Part shown: positions 35,136 to 43,981 of the stretch, piece after piece
Layout: each line of letters opens with the position of its first letter
How positions within the stretch are numbered: position 1 is the first letter of the stretch
NCBI RefSeq assembly: GCF_001673405.1
Contig: NZ_LZLV01000043.1
Location: forward strand, 1-64,000
Direction: 5' to 3'
Source: Mycobacterium sp. 1245111.1
Lineage (GTDB): Bacteria; Actinomycetota; Actinomycetes; Mycobacteriales; Mycobacteriaceae
Length of the DNA: 64,000 nt
The notes under the pieces: generated by a model
Seen by the model: only the letters and a program-made list of their open reading frames with translations
The model's database searches: none
Told to the model about the DNA's origin: nothing
Translations under genes and position numbers: made by a program

Positions 35136-35492
35136 TTAGCGCGGGCTGCCGCTGACCGCGGCTTCGCTGGCGTCGTCGGCCGTGGTGCCGTTCAAGCAGG
35201 CGTCGGGGCCGGTCAATGCGGGACTGAACTTGAGGGCATCGACAAGTTCGGCAATTGCCTGCTCGCCCTGCCCGCCTATGACCGCAGCGGAAAAGCACGT
35301 TTCCAGATGGTTGTGCAGCATCACCCGATTTGTCCGCTCCAAGGCCGACTGCACAGCCGAAATCTGCTTCATTACATCCACGCAGTACTCGTCAGATTCC
35401 AGCATCCGAATGATGCCATCCAGATGGCCTCGCACTGTCTTGAGTCGATTCAGCGCGGCGCGCTTCTTCGCGGTTAGCTCCTCTGACATCAC
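35136..35492 (-). CDS. CsoR/RicR-type copper-sensing repressor
   Basis: 118 residues, all-helical DUF156 fold. The Cu(I) ligand set is complete: Cys37 in EYCVDVMKQISAVQSALE, His62 and Cys66 in HNHLETC. In CsoR/RicR, copper binding releases DNA. Length is nearer CsoR (119) than RicR (96), by memory, and its own location differs from both in M. tuberculosis. A perfect 19-bp palindrome lies 67 bp upstream, between it and the divergent Met-rich protein gene, so it probably controls both. Symbol left open because CsoR and RicR cannot be told apart with certainty. Confidence 0.88.
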   Translation of the reverse strand: MMSEELTAKKRAALNRLKTVRGHLDGIIRMLESDEYCVDVMKQISAVQSALERTNRVMLHNHLETCFSAAVIGGQGEQAIAELVDALKFSPALTGPDACLNGTTADDASEAAVSGSPR

Positions 35493-35558
35493 TTCCCCTT
35501 CCGGCGGCGCGGGCCAGACCCCGCACCGGAACGTTCTCAGCTCAGTCTAGCCCACCCC

Positions 35559-35577
35559 ACCCCACCCTGGGTGGGGT
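35559..35577. promoter_or_regulatory. Copper-repressor operator, perfect palindrome
   Basis: ACCCCACCC-t-GGGTGGGGT is a perfect 9-1-9 inverted repeat. GC-rich runs of this kind (GTAGCCCACCCC..GTGGGG) are typical of CsoR/RicR sites as I recall. It lies in the divergent gap between the repressor gene and the Met-rich membrane protein, just before the latter's start region. An adjoining partial copy, CCCACCCC, occurs at 35551-35558. Operator function is inferred. Confidence 0.75.
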
Positions 35578-35616
35578 AGCATGGGCGTCGCTCATTCCAA
35601 CACAGGAGGTTTTCAT

Positions 35617-35934
35617 ATGGCAGATGCGACCGACGTCGCCCAGCCGACCGACGATCCAACCGACACCCACACGGTCCGTCCCAGCCGTCTGAACCAGGCG
35701 CTCGCCTGGGTGGGCATCGTGGCTGGCGGTCTCTTCGTCGTCGGCGCGGTGTTCTTCTCGGGCTACTTCTTGAATTGGAGCGAGCACGCACACATGCAGA
35801 TGGGGCACGCGACGATGACAAGAGACGCAAAGGATTGCTGTGCCGACATGAAGCCTGGCGAGATGATGAAGCCCGGCGAGATGAAGCCCGGAGCAATGGG
35901 GCCCGGGATGATGGGGCCCCAGTCAGGAACTTAA
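35617..35934 (+). CDS. Met/His-rich small membrane protein, probable copper handling
   Basis: 105 residues from the ATG at 35617 with AGGAGGT upstream. One membrane span (about 29-53) separates an acidic N-terminus from a tail with EHAHMQMGH, a Cys-Cys pair (74-75) and a run of short Met-Lys-Pro-Gly-type repeats (MKPGEMMKPGEMKPGAMGPG) with ten Met between residues 60 and 99. Met clusters bind Cu(I). With a CsoR/RicR-type gene and its palindrome just upstream, a role in copper binding or transfer at the membrane is likely. I know no exact named homologue. Confidence 0.72.
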   Translation: MADATDVAQPTDDPTDTHTVRPSRLNQALAWVGIVAGGLFVVGAVFFSGYFLNWSEHAHMQMGHATMTRDAKDCCADMKPGEMMKPGEMKPGAMGPGMMGPQSGT

Positions 35935-36049
35935 ACCATTAGGGTGCAACGGCTTCCGTGCTGAAGACTGCGCACCCCGGGCGGGTCGAGCGCCGAGCCT
36001 AGAGACGTTCTTTAGGCCGGCGCTCTTCTCGCAGCTGCACATCGTCGCC

Positions 36050-36493
36050 TCAGATCATTCCCGTCGCATCGAACATCCAGCTCATGTCCGCTTTCGCGAG
36101 ATCTTCCATCCACGACGGCGGGGCATGGTTGGTCAGCCCGCCCATGTCCCAATAGTCCTTCCACAGCGTCACTTTGCCGTCGTCGACGCGGTGGACCGAA
36201 ACAAATTGCAGCACAGCGGTTTCCCCGCTTGCCCAGTTCCAGGTCTCGGAGTGCTCGTACATGACGTCGGCGCCGTTGGACACCAGCACCCCGTCGTGGT
36301 TCTCATAGCCGGCGAGCGGCTCGAGGCCAACCTTGAGGCGCTTGACGATGTCGTCGGGGCCTCGGGCGGCCGCGATCGGCCCAACCGGCATGTCGACGTA
36401 GATGCAATCGGCGGACAAAAACGATTTGACGCCCTCCCAGTCGCGGGCCGATAAGGCTTTCCACATACCGAGCACCGCTTCGTCCACCGACAT
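36050..36493 (-). CDS. SnoaL/NTF2-like protein
   Basis: 147 residues of the limonene-epoxide-hydrolase/SnoaL cone fold: VLGMWKALSARDWEGVKSFLSADCIYVDM at the start, AARGPDDIVKRLKVGLEPL, and VHRVDDGKVTLWKDYWDMG at the end. The fold hosts epoxide hydrolases, isomerases and ketosteroid isomerases, so a small hydrophobic substrate is plausible, but no catalytic triad is certain here. It is divergent from the CocE-type hydrolase. Confidence 0.72.
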   Translation of the reverse strand: MSVDEAVLGMWKALSARDWEGVKSFLSADCIYVDMPVGPIAAARGPDDIVKRLKVGLEPLAGYENHDGVLVSNGADVMYEHSETWNWASGETAVLQFVSVHRVDDGKVTLWKDYWDMGGLTNHAPPSWMEDLAKADMSWMFDATGMI

Positions 36494-36580
36494 GGATTAA
36501 GGCTTACAGGCAACCCCCATGATGGGCAAGGGTCGGCGCGTCTTTACAGTCTGCCCAGGCAACGCTCGGAGGAGGTGGGG

Positions 36581-38467
36581 ATGTCAACGCTGCGATCACG
36601 ACGCAGGCGCGCCCGCGAAACCAGTCCATCACCTTTCTCGCCGGACTGGACACCGCGAGCGGCGCAGTACGGAGTGGGCATTCACCACAACGTCGCGGTG
36701 CCGATGAGCGACGGTGTCCAGTTGCGGGTCGACATTCATTACCCGACCGATCCCGACACCCGCCAGCCCGCGCCAGGACCGTTCCCCGTCTTGATGTCGA
36801 TGACGCCGTACGGCAAGAAGGCCCCGCCACCGGCCGCCCAGATCGGCGGTGGCCCGACTCCATTCTTGGTCAAGCGGGGCTACATCGAGGTGATGGTCGA
36901 CGTCCGCGGCTGCGGCGTCTCCGACGGCTCTTTCCAGATGTTCGGCGAGCGACAGGCGCAAGACGGGGTCGAGCTGGTCGACTGGGTGTCCAAGCTCCCC
37001 AACGCCAACGGTCGCGTGGGCATGTTCGGGGTGTCCTACCTGGCGATCAACCAGCTGTTCACCGCGGCGGCCGTGGGGCCGAATTCGCCGCTCAAGGCGA
37101 TCTTCCCGGTGATGGCCGCGCGTGACTTCTATCGCGATGCGGCGGCAATGGGCGGGGCGCCGCACGTGCGCACGATCCGGGCTTACGGCGGGGTCTACAA
37201 CCTCCTCAATGTCGTGAACCCGATGCTCGAGGTGATCAATCGCGGCAAGCATCCGCGGCCACGAGCCGGCGGCGTTGCCGGTGTGCGCAGGCGGGGCCGC
37301 GATCAACGCAGCTATTTCCGGCCATTGATCGCCGACGCGGTGGCCGGCGGCGAGACGGCATACGACGAAGAGTTCTGGAAAGATCTGCGCCCCGCAACGG
37401 TGCTGCCGCAAATCGTCGCGAACAACGTCGCGGTCTTCCTTGTCGGCGGCTGGCATGACGCCTTCCAGCGCGGTGCGCCGCTCAACTACGCCGCGCTGCA
37501 GAACGCGTACGCCGCGCGCCCCGACGAGCAGCCGATGCAACCCGGCCAGCCGGTGTCCGAGCAGCTGCGGTTGATGATGGGCCCCTGGTATCACGTCACC
37601 AACTACGGCGGGCTCAATCTACAAGCGCTACAGCTGCGATGGTTCGACTACTGGCTGAACGACGACGCCGATGCGGAGATCGTGGGTGCGCCGCTGACCT
37701 TTCAAGCCATCGGTAGCCGGCGGTGGTTCCACGTCCGCGAGTATCCGCTTGCCGCAGCCACGCCGACCAAGTTCTATCTCTCCGATGGCGGGCGGCTGAC
37801 CGCGGACTGCGCCGCGGAAACCTCAACGGCCACAGTCAAATACGTGGGTCGCGGACCGGTGGCAGGCCGTAGCGTCGAGCAGTGGACGCTCGGAATGACC
37901 AGCTTCATCCGCACGCAGCGTGGTGGGAGCACCCGCTACGACCAAGACAACCGGCGCGTGCAACGCGGCGCGCTCACCTACACCACCGACGCCTTCGCAT
38001 CGCCGACGTTGATCGCCGGGCCGATCACGCTGACCCTGAACGCGACGGCCGACACCACCGAGTCGCTGTTCGTCGCACACATCGACGACGTCGCACCCGA
38101 CGGCTCATCCCGCCCGCTCACCCAGGGCGCGCTGCTGGGCTCGCACCGCGCGCTGGACCCGGAGCGCACCTGGTACCTGTCGGATCGCACCGTGCTCAAG
38201 CCGCATCACATCAGCACGCGATCAGCCGTCAAACCAGTGGTGCCCGGCGAACTCACCCGCTACGACATCGAGGTCTTTCCGACGGCCGCGCTGCTCGAGC
38301 CGGGTCACCGGCTGCGTCTGACGGTGACCACGTTCGACTTTCCGCATCTGGTGCCGACCGCGCCGGCCCGCCGCAACCTGGCCGGCGGCAGCTATCGGCT
38401 GCACCAAGGTGGGCCGACACCGTCGCATCTGCTGCTGCCGGTAGCCGATCCGGACAACGTCGACTGA
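36581..38467 (+). CDS. CocE/NonD-type alpha/beta hydrolase
   Basis: 628 residues from the ATG at 36581, preceded by GGAGGAGGTGGGG. The N-terminal alpha/beta domain has VPMSDGVQLRVDIHYP, VMVDVRGCGVSDGSF and the nucleophile elbow GMFGVSYLAINQL (Ser in GVSYLA). The C-terminal jelly-roll domain (from about 430) ends FDFPHLVPTAPARRN. CocE-family enzymes hydrolyse esters or X-Pro dipeptides; the mycobacterial relatives (Rv1835c, Rv2800 type) have no defined substrate. No signal peptide is evident. Confidence 0.86.
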   Translation: MSTLRSRRRRARETSPSPFSPDWTPRAAQYGVGIHHNVAVPMSDGVQLRVDIHYPTDPDTRQPAPGPFPVLMSMTPYGKKAPPPAAQIGGGPTPFLVKRGYIEVMVDVRGCGVSDGSFQMFGERQAQDGVELVDWVSKLPNANGRVGMFGVSYLAINQLFTAAAVGPNSPLKAIFPVMAARDFYRDAAAMGGAPHVRTIRAYGGVYNLLNVVNPMLEVINRGKHPRPRAGGVAGVRRRGRDQRSYFRPLIADAVAGGETAYDEEFWKDLRPATVLPQIVANNVAVFLVGGWHDAFQRGAPLNYAALQNAYAARPDEQPMQPGQPVSEQLRLMMGPWYHVTNYGGLNLQALQLRWFDYWLNDDADAEIVGAPLTFQAIGSRRWFHVREYPLAAATPTKFYLSDGGRLTADCAAETSTATVKYVGRGPVAGRSVEQWTLGMTSFIRTQRGGSTRYDQDNRRVQRGALTYTTDAFASPTLIAGPITLTLNATADTTESLFVAHIDDVAPDGSSRPLTQGALLGSHRALDPERTWYLSDRTVLKPHHISTRSAVKPVVPGELTRYDIEVFPTAALLEPGHRLRLTVTTFDFPHLVPTAPARRNLAGGSYRLHQGGPTPSHLLLPVADPDNVD

Positions 38468-38524
38468 TCCAGTGCGGCAGCGTCATCCGTACACAACCAC
38501 CGTTTGTGGCGCATACTCGGCCTG

Positions 38525-39418
38525 ATGACTTCACTACAGCAATACATCGCCGAAGAGATCGCCACCGACCACGTCGACGGATTGCTGACCAGACGCGAAG
38601 CGATGCGGCGGTTGGCGCTGCTGGGGTTGGGCAGCGGCGCGGCGGCCGCGTTGATCGCGGCGTGCACCAACCACGAAGCCCGGCCACTGCATTCGGCTTC
38701 GGCCGAAGGCGTGGAAGCGCCGGGCGCCAAGCAGGCGCTGCCTACCGAGCCGATCACCTGGGCCGGTCCCCGCGGACAACTGCAAGGCGCCTGGGCGCAG
38801 GCTCACAACGCCCGCCGGGGAGTGCTGGTCATCCACGAGAACAAAGGACTGACCGATTGGGTCCACTCGGTGGCCGAGCGGTTCGCCGGGGCGGGCTACT
38901 CGGCGCTGGCGATCGACCTGCTGTCCGAAGAAGGCGGCACCGGCCAATTCAGCGACCCGGCCCAGGCCACCGCCGCGCTCGCCGCCGCTTCCCCGGATCG
39001 GTTTATCGCGGACCTGAACTCCGGTATCCAGGAACTGCAAAACCGTGTTCCCGGCGGCAAAATCGCGGTCGTCGGCTTCTGCTTCGGTGGTGGCCTGGTG
39101 TGGCAACTGCTGGCGTCGCACAACGCGCGGCTGTCGGCCGCGGTGCCGTTCTACGGCCCGCTTCCCGACAACGCGGACTTCAGCGGCGACAAGGCCACCG
39201 CGGTGCTGGCCTTCTACGGGGCTCTGGACAAGCGCGTGACGGATTCGGAGCCGGCCGCCAGGGCCGCCCTCGAGCGCGCCGGACTGATCCACGACATCGT
39301 GATCGAACCCGACGCCGACCACGCTTTCTTCAACGACGGCGGACCCCGCTACAACGCGGCCGCTGCCGAGGACGCCTGGCGCCGAACCCTGGAATGGTTT
39401 GGCCGCTACCTGGCTTAG
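38525..39418 (+). CDS. Tat-exported lipoprotein, dienelactone-hydrolase family
   Basis: 297 residues from the ATG at 38525. Twin-Arg LTRREAMRRLALLG with lipobox IAAC (Cys47) gives a Tat lipoprotein signal, so the enzyme sits outside the membrane. The dienelactone-hydrolase triad is Cys186 in VGFCFGGG, Asp235 in GALDKRV and His266 in PDADHAFFND; HENKG (Glu105) is the fourth conserved site. The fold hydrolyses lactones or esters; the substrate is unknown. It stands alone between two acyl hydrolases. Confidence 0.87.
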   Translation: MTSLQQYIAEEIATDHVDGLLTRREAMRRLALLGLGSGAAAALIAACTNHEARPLHSASAEGVEAPGAKQALPTEPITWAGPRGQLQGAWAQAHNARRGVLVIHENKGLTDWVHSVAERFAGAGYSALAIDLLSEEGGTGQFSDPAQATAALAAASPDRFIADLNSGIQELQNRVPGGKIAVVGFCFGGGLVWQLLASHNARLSAAVPFYGPLPDNADFSGDKATAVLAFYGALDKRVTDSEPAARAALERAGLIHDIVIEPDADHAFFNDGGPRYNAAAAEDAWRRTLEWFGRYLA

Positions 39419-39433
39419 CGGCATGATGCGTGC

Positions 39434-40306
39434 GTGACCTCTCCGCCACCCGTCATCACGCTTCGCGACGTCCTCGACACCCTTGACCTCGAACAGGTGA
39501 ACGCGGAGTTCTTCGTCGGCAACCAGATCGACGAAATCGCGCATCACATCTCGGGCGGGCACATCGCCGCGCAGGCATTGATGGCGGCCGGCCGAACCGT
39601 CACCGACCGCCTACCGCACAGCATGCACATGTACTTTCTACGCGCGGGCGACGCCAGGCAACCGGTGGACTTCGAGGTCACCGCGCTGCACGACGGTGGC
39701 ACGTTCTCGGCCCGGCGAGTGACCGCCCGGCAGTTCGGCTTGGTGCTGCTGGAGGGCGTCGCATCGTTCAGCAGAACTGTCGAAAGCACTGTCTACCAGC
39801 AACTTCCACCGGATCTACCCGATCCCGACTCGGTTGCGACGTTCGCCGCCCAGCACAGCGATCACGCCGACGAACGAAATGGCTGGTGGGTACGCGAACA
39901 ACCCATCGACTACCGCTACGTCGATCCGTCGGCCAGGCTCGCGGCCGACATCAGCGAGCCGCCACCGGCCGGCATCCGAATGTGGTGGCGCCCCAACGGC
40001 ATTGCCCCGACCGATCCGGTGGTTGCCGACTGCCTGACCGCGTTTGTCGCGGGCCGCACGCTGCTCGAGTCGGCAATGATCGCCCGCCGCACGACTCCGC
40101 TGGGGCCAGGATTCTCGGCGCTGATGGATCTGGCGATGTGGTTCCACCACCCACCGGACCTGTCGGATTGGGTGCTTTACGAACAGCATTCACCCAGCGG
40201 CATCGGTGGCCGGGGGCTGGCCCAGGGCACGATGTTCAACCGCACCGGCGAGCTGGTCTGCACCATGACGCTGGAGTGCTACTTCGGAGGTAAATCGAGC
40301 GGCTAG
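39434..40306 (+). CDS. Acyl-CoA thioesterase II (TesB family)
   Basis: 290 residues from GTG. Double-hotdog TesB pattern: DTLDLEQVNAEFFVG, SGGHIAAQALMAAGRTV and LPHSMHMYFLRAGDARQPVDFEV, then a second hotdog ending SPSGIGGRGLAQGTMFNRTGELV. It hydrolyses medium- to long-chain acyl-CoA. Its stop overlaps the CYP140 stop by 4 bp in a convergent arrangement. Several TesB paralogues exist in mycobacteria; which one this is cannot be decided from sequence alone. Confidence 0.87.
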   Translation: MTSPPPVITLRDVLDTLDLEQVNAEFFVGNQIDEIAHHISGGHIAAQALMAAGRTVTDRLPHSMHMYFLRAGDARQPVDFEVTALHDGGTFSARRVTARQFGLVLLEGVASFSRTVESTVYQQLPPDLPDPDSVATFAAQHSDHADERNGWWVREQPIDYRYVDPSARLAADISEPPPAGIRMWWRPNGIAPTDPVVADCLTAFVAGRTLLESAMIARRTTPLGPGFSALMDLAMWFHHPPDLSDWVLYEQHSPSGIGGRGLAQGTMFNRTGELVCTMTLECYFGGKSSG

Positions 40307-41619
40307 CGGTTAGCCAGCGACCTGGCCGGGCCCAGCGCCACCGGCAGGGTAGACCAGCCATGCAGAACCCGGGTGTCACGACGACTGCCGAGGCCTGCGG
40401 AGCGGACCTCGGGGAAGCGATCGAAAAACGATCGCAGGCCCACTTCACCTTCGGCGCGGGCCAATGCCGCGCCCAGGCAAAAGTGCCTGCCACCGGAGAA
40501 GGCCAAATGCCTGCCGGCGTTGTCGCGTTCGATGTCGAAGGTGTTGGGGTCTGCGAACACGGCCGGGTCGCGGTTGGCCGCGGCGACGTAGACCAACACC
40601 AGCTCGCCCTGATTGACGCGACGGCCTCCGATCTCGGTGTCGTCCAAAGCAGCTCGCGCAGTGAGTTGAACCGGCGATTCCAGCCGCAGGATTTCCTCCA
40701 CAGCATTGGGCCACAGCTCGGGGCGCTGGTTGAGCGCGCGGAGGTGCTCAGGTTTGTCCAGCAACATCCGAATCCCGTTGCCCAGCAGGTTCACGGTGGT
40801 CTCGAATCCGGCAGCCAGCACCAGACCGGCGACTGCCTTGAGCTCGTCGCGATCGAGATACGTTTCCGGTGAACCACTTTCGGCCTTGCGGATCAGCTGG
40901 CTCATCAGGTCGTCGCCGGGACTGCGACGCAGCTTGTCCAGGTGCGCGTCCAGCCACGAGTTGAATCCGACGAGTCCGCGCTGTACGCGCCGGTATTGCG
41001 GCCAGGGAAGTCCGAAATCCAGGCTGGGAGCGGCGAGTTCGCCGAACTCGAGGATGCGTTGCCGATCGCCTTCGGGCACCCCCAGGATGTCGCTGATAAT
41101 CGCGACGGGAAGCTGCGAGCAGTACCGGTCGACGACGTCGACCACACCCGGTTCGCGGGACAACTCGTCGAGCAACGCCCCCGCGGTCTGTTCGACCCCG
41201 TCCCGCAGTGCACCCACGGCCCGATGGGTGAACACCGATGACACCGTCTTGCGGTAGCGGGTGTGGTCCGGCGGTTCGACCGCCAGCAGTGACGGCGGAA
41301 GGAGCGGATGCAACAGATCGTCGCGGGTGCGCGATTCCAGCCACCGCAGTGGCGCAGGCAGATTCGACCCGATCGACAGCACGCGGAAATCGTCGGACCG
41401 CAGCAATTCGTGACCGATCGCGTGATCCGCGGTGATGTACCCGACGCTGGACCGCGCCAGCGGGCCGCGGGCCCGTACTTCCTCGTAGAACGGGACCGGG
41501 TTGGCTTTGACGCTCGGGTCGGCGATCAGCCGGGCCTGTAGGTCGCCGCGACGCGCGGCGATCGCGGAACCACCGCGAACGAAACCGTGCAGCGCCAGCC
41601 AGTGCAGTCGCTGCTTCAT
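40303..41619 (-). CDS. cyp140: Cytochrome P450 CYP140
   Basis: 438 residues from the ATG at 41619, matching the remembered length of Rv1880c; a further nine codons are open upstream (41646). P450 motifs: oxygen-binding I-helix region LVLAAGFETTVNLLGNG, ExxR helix EEILRLES, and the haem-Cys loop FSGGRHFCLGAALARAE. CYP140 occurs widely in mycobacteria without an assigned substrate. An electron supply (ferredoxin and its reductase) is not adjacent; the reductase-like gene at 11.3 kb is the nearest candidate. Confidence 0.9.
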   Translation of the reverse strand: MKQRLHWLALHGFVRGGSAIAARRGDLQARLIADPSVKANPVPFYEEVRARGPLARSSVGYITADHAIGHELLRSDDFRVLSIGSNLPAPLRWLESRTRDDLLHPLLPPSLLAVEPPDHTRYRKTVSSVFTHRAVGALRDGVEQTAGALLDELSREPGVVDVVDRYCSQLPVAIISDILGVPEGDRQRILEFGELAAPSLDFGLPWPQYRRVQRGLVGFNSWLDAHLDKLRRSPGDDLMSQLIRKAESGSPETYLDRDELKAVAGLVLAAGFETTVNLLGNGIRMLLDKPEHLRALNQRPELWPNAVEEILRLESPVQLTARAALDDTEIGGRRVNQGELVLVYVAAANRDPAVFADPNTFDIERDNAGRHLAFSGGRHFCLGAALARAEGEVGLRSFFDRFPEVRSAGLGSRRDTRVLHGWSTLPVALGPARSLANR

Positions 41620-41697
41620 CGCGATAGCCACAGCTCGAGCCTCCACTTCGTTGCGCAGTGCTGCCCAAAGCTTACGGACTCACCTCGAGATCGGCCG

Positions 41698-42204
41698 TCA
41701 GCCCAGTTCCCAGTTCATGTTCCGCGCAAAGGTCAGCGCGTCGTCGGTGGCGGTGCCCATCGCGTGACTCCGCTCCACGTACGACCGCACCATCGGCAGG
41801 AAGTTCATCGGGTTGTAGGCGTCTTCCTCGTAACTCCACAAGTTGTCGCCGGCGTACTTCATCACCGACAGGTTGGCGGCCTGATGAATGCTGCCGTCGC
41901 CGGGGTCGCGCATCCGGTTCAGGAACTCACAGAACACCCACCCACGGTCGACGTCGATCGAGTGCCACGACGTCGGATAGAACGGCATCTCGCTGCCTGG
42001 AAACACGTTCATCGTCGAGACGATCCAGTCACGGATCTGCTCGCGGCCGTGCAGTGTTCCGTAGGTGTGCTCGACATACGTTGCGTCTTCGGTGAACTGG
42101 TCGGCGAACCGCGACCAATCCCAACTGGAACCGATCTCGACGACGACCTGCTTGTGGTGTTGGAAAGCCTCATCGATTTCCTCGCGCGACCACTGTCCGC
42201 TCAT
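41698..42204 (-). CDS. SnoaL/NTF2-like protein
   Basis: 168 residues from the ATG at 42204, which sits over the stop of the SRPBCC gene (ATGA overlap). The pattern DWSRFADQFTEDATYVEHTYGTLHGREQIRDWI is the SnoaL-like NTF2 fold. GWVFCEFLNRM and DPGDGSIHQAANLSVMKYA continue it. Function not evident; its coupling to the SRPBCC gene and closeness to CYP140 make a small hydrophobic ligand likely. Confidence 0.72.
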   Translation of the reverse strand: MSGQWSREEIDEAFQHHKQVVVEIGSSWDWSRFADQFTEDATYVEHTYGTLHGREQIRDWIVSTMNVFPGSEMPFYPTSWHSIDVDRGWVFCEFLNRMRDPGDGSIHQAANLSVMKYAGDNLWSYEEDAYNPMNFLPMVRSYVERSHAMGTATDDALTFARNMNWELG

Positions 42205-42656
42205 GCTTCCGCCACATCCTTGATCCGGTTCAACGTCTTGGTCATGTCGCGGACGTTGCGTCGCTGCCGCAGCCATCCGCCGAACAGCCAGTAGTAGACG
42301 TGGACGAACGGCGAGGACGTCATCCGAAACGACTCGGTGACATCGGTGCCGTCACCTTCCGGCGCCAAGGCGTAGTGCCAATTGTTGACCGCCCGGTCGC
42401 CCACCAGGACCTCGAACCCGAACTCGCGCAGGGGCTCGCACGCGGTGACGCGGCAGACGGTCCAATACACCGGGCCGATCTCGTTGCGCTTGACGTGACC
42501 ACGGAATCGAGCACCCACCGCGGGCCCGGTCGCGCCGTCTAGCCATTCGGCTTCGAATACTTCGGGGGAGTAGCTGCCGATGCTGTGGACGTCGGTGATC
42601 AGGTCCCAGATCTTGTCAGGCGGTGCCGCCATATGAACTGTCGCAGAACCCTGCAT
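42201..42656 (-). CDS. SRPBCC-family protein
   Basis: 151 residues from the ATG at 42656 (MQGSATVHMAAPPDKIWDLITDV); four extra codons from TTG are possible. START/SRPBCC-type features: WDLITDVHSIGSYSPEV, EAEWLDGATGPAVGARFRG, and the long C-terminal helix RNVRDMTKTLNRIKDVAEA. It binds a hydrophobic ligand by fold. First gene of a pair with the SnoaL-like gene (4-bp overlap). Confidence 0.75.
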   Translation of the reverse strand: MQGSATVHMAAPPDKIWDLITDVHSIGSYSPEVFEAEWLDGATGPAVGARFRGHVKRNEIGPVYWTVCRVTACEPLREFGFEVLVGDRAVNNWHYALAPEGDGTDVTESFRMTSSPFVHVYYWLFGGWLRQRRNVRDMTKTLNRIKDVAEA

Positions 42657-42859
42657 GGGCTGATCCAAGCATGCTCGCGGGGGACCGGTGCGTGGAAATG
42701 CGTATGTTCACTATTCGGAATGGCGGCTCGAATGGCAGCGCGGCAAATACCAGAAACGGCGCGCGCGTAACCCGCCGATTGCGTCTGCCAGCCCAAACCT
42801 TGTCTCGACGATGGATCCGCGCTAGCGTTTCGAAGTCTTCAAATCACTGTTCAGACGGA

Positions 42860-43357
42860 GTGATCATCATCGACGATTACCACAGCACAAAGCGGTCCAA
42901 GAACGACGGCGGACCCGATGACGGCGAAGCGCCCGTCATCGTCAGCTTGGTCGAGGCGGCGATGCAAATGTTCTCCGCCGCCATCGACGCCCTGCCCGAC
43001 ACCAGCGATCCGGAATTCTCCGGCCGCGCCAACGTCATCCTGTCCGGACTGCGCAAGCTGCAGACGGCGCTGACCAAGGCCGCAAGTCGCGGTCGCGCCA
43101 CGCCGTCAGTCATCGTGTCGCTCAGCGGAGTTCGGACACGTTACGACGACCTGATGGCGATGGCAGCCGAGGCTCCCGGCGCGACGTTGGGTCAGCAGCT
43201 CTACGTCGTCCGGCGGCGCGCGAAACTGTCGGCGCAGGAAACCGCGAACGGAGTCGGCCTCACCGCCGAACTCCTCGACGCCATCGAGGCCGAGGAAGTC
43301 CCGACCGACGACGAAGCGGCCCGGATCAAGGAGCTGCTCGCGGCTCTAGGGGGCTGA
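42860..43357 (+). CDS. Mycobacterial regulator-like protein, paralogue of the 63.7 kb gene
   Basis: 165 residues from the GTG at 42860 (the frame is open further upstream without coding character). The N-terminal half (IVSLVEAAMQMFSAAIDALPD, then SGRANVILSGLRKLQTALTKAA and GVRTRYDDLMAMAAEAPG) is helical and strongly repeated in the gene at 63721. The C-terminal part, GQQLYVVRRRAKLSAQETANGVGLTAELLDAIEAE, looks like an XRE-type helix-turn-helix. This suggests a DNA-binding regulator. No named family recognised. Confidence 0.65.
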   Translation: MIIIDDYHSTKRSKNDGGPDDGEAPVIVSLVEAAMQMFSAAIDALPDTSDPEFSGRANVILSGLRKLQTALTKAASRGRATPSVIVSLSGVRTRYDDLMAMAAEAPGATLGQQLYVVRRRAKLSAQETANGVGLTAELLDAIEAEEVPTDDEAARIKELLAALGG

Positions 43358-43394
43358 CGACCACCACGGCGGCTAGCTCAGTACGTGGTCGGCT

Positions 43395-43967
43395 GTGAAC
43401 GACGACAACGCGTCCAGTCTGCGCTCACCCGCAGCGCGGGCGTTGACGCTCGTGATTTTGTCGACGGCCTTGATCGTCGGGGGTGCCTACCTAGCCGTCG
43501 ATCGGCTGCATGCCAAGGCGTCTAATGCGGTCGAACACCCGGGACCCGCGGCCACCGACGCCCAGACACAAACCGAGATGGTCGAGCACGCCTGAGACAT
43601 CGTGGCGATCGCGGGGCTCCGTCAACCCACCGGCGCCTATCTGTTGATGTCGTGCAAAAACCGCGACGATCCGCCCTACCAGGGCGCGGTCTATCTGGAC
43701 TTCCAACTGCCGACGGACGTGAACCCGGAGCAGTACTTCCACACGGCCGCCGACGCGATGGTGGCCCGCGGTTGGCGCGAGGGTCCGCCGCCCAACCAGC
43801 ACCTGTTCGGCCGAAACCTGTCGAAGGACGGCGTCAACGCCAATCTGTATCCCGACTCCGGCACCTCGACCCACGGCGTCGCACGGATCTACGGCCACTG
43901 CCGCGACATGACCGATCATCGTGGTGCGAAGGGGGATTGGATCGATATCACCGACCGCCTGCGTTGA
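43395..43967 (+). pseudogene. Membrane-anchored protein gene split by an in-frame stop codon
   Basis: One continuous frame from GTG 43395 to 43967 (190 codons if read through) contains a single TGA at 43593-43595: ...EMVEHA-stop-DIVAIAGLRQPTGAYLLMSC. Reading TGA as CGA (Arg) gives EHARDIVAIAGL, a natural helix, so one C-to-T change explains it. The first part has a membrane span (about residues 12-34); the second part is an extracytoplasmic domain (DDPPYQGAVYLDFQLP...GHCRDMTDH) with no start codon of its own nearby except a GTG at 43602. Either a real nonsense mutation, a sequencing error or two adjacent genes. Confidence 0.7.
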
Positions 43968-43981
43968 TCGAATCGGCGACA

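Noticed and set aside
43602..43967. The second part of the split gene as an independent gene.
   Set aside because: It has no ribosome-binding site, shares frame and sense with the first part, and the join makes a natural protein. Kept as a possibility in the pseudogene entry.
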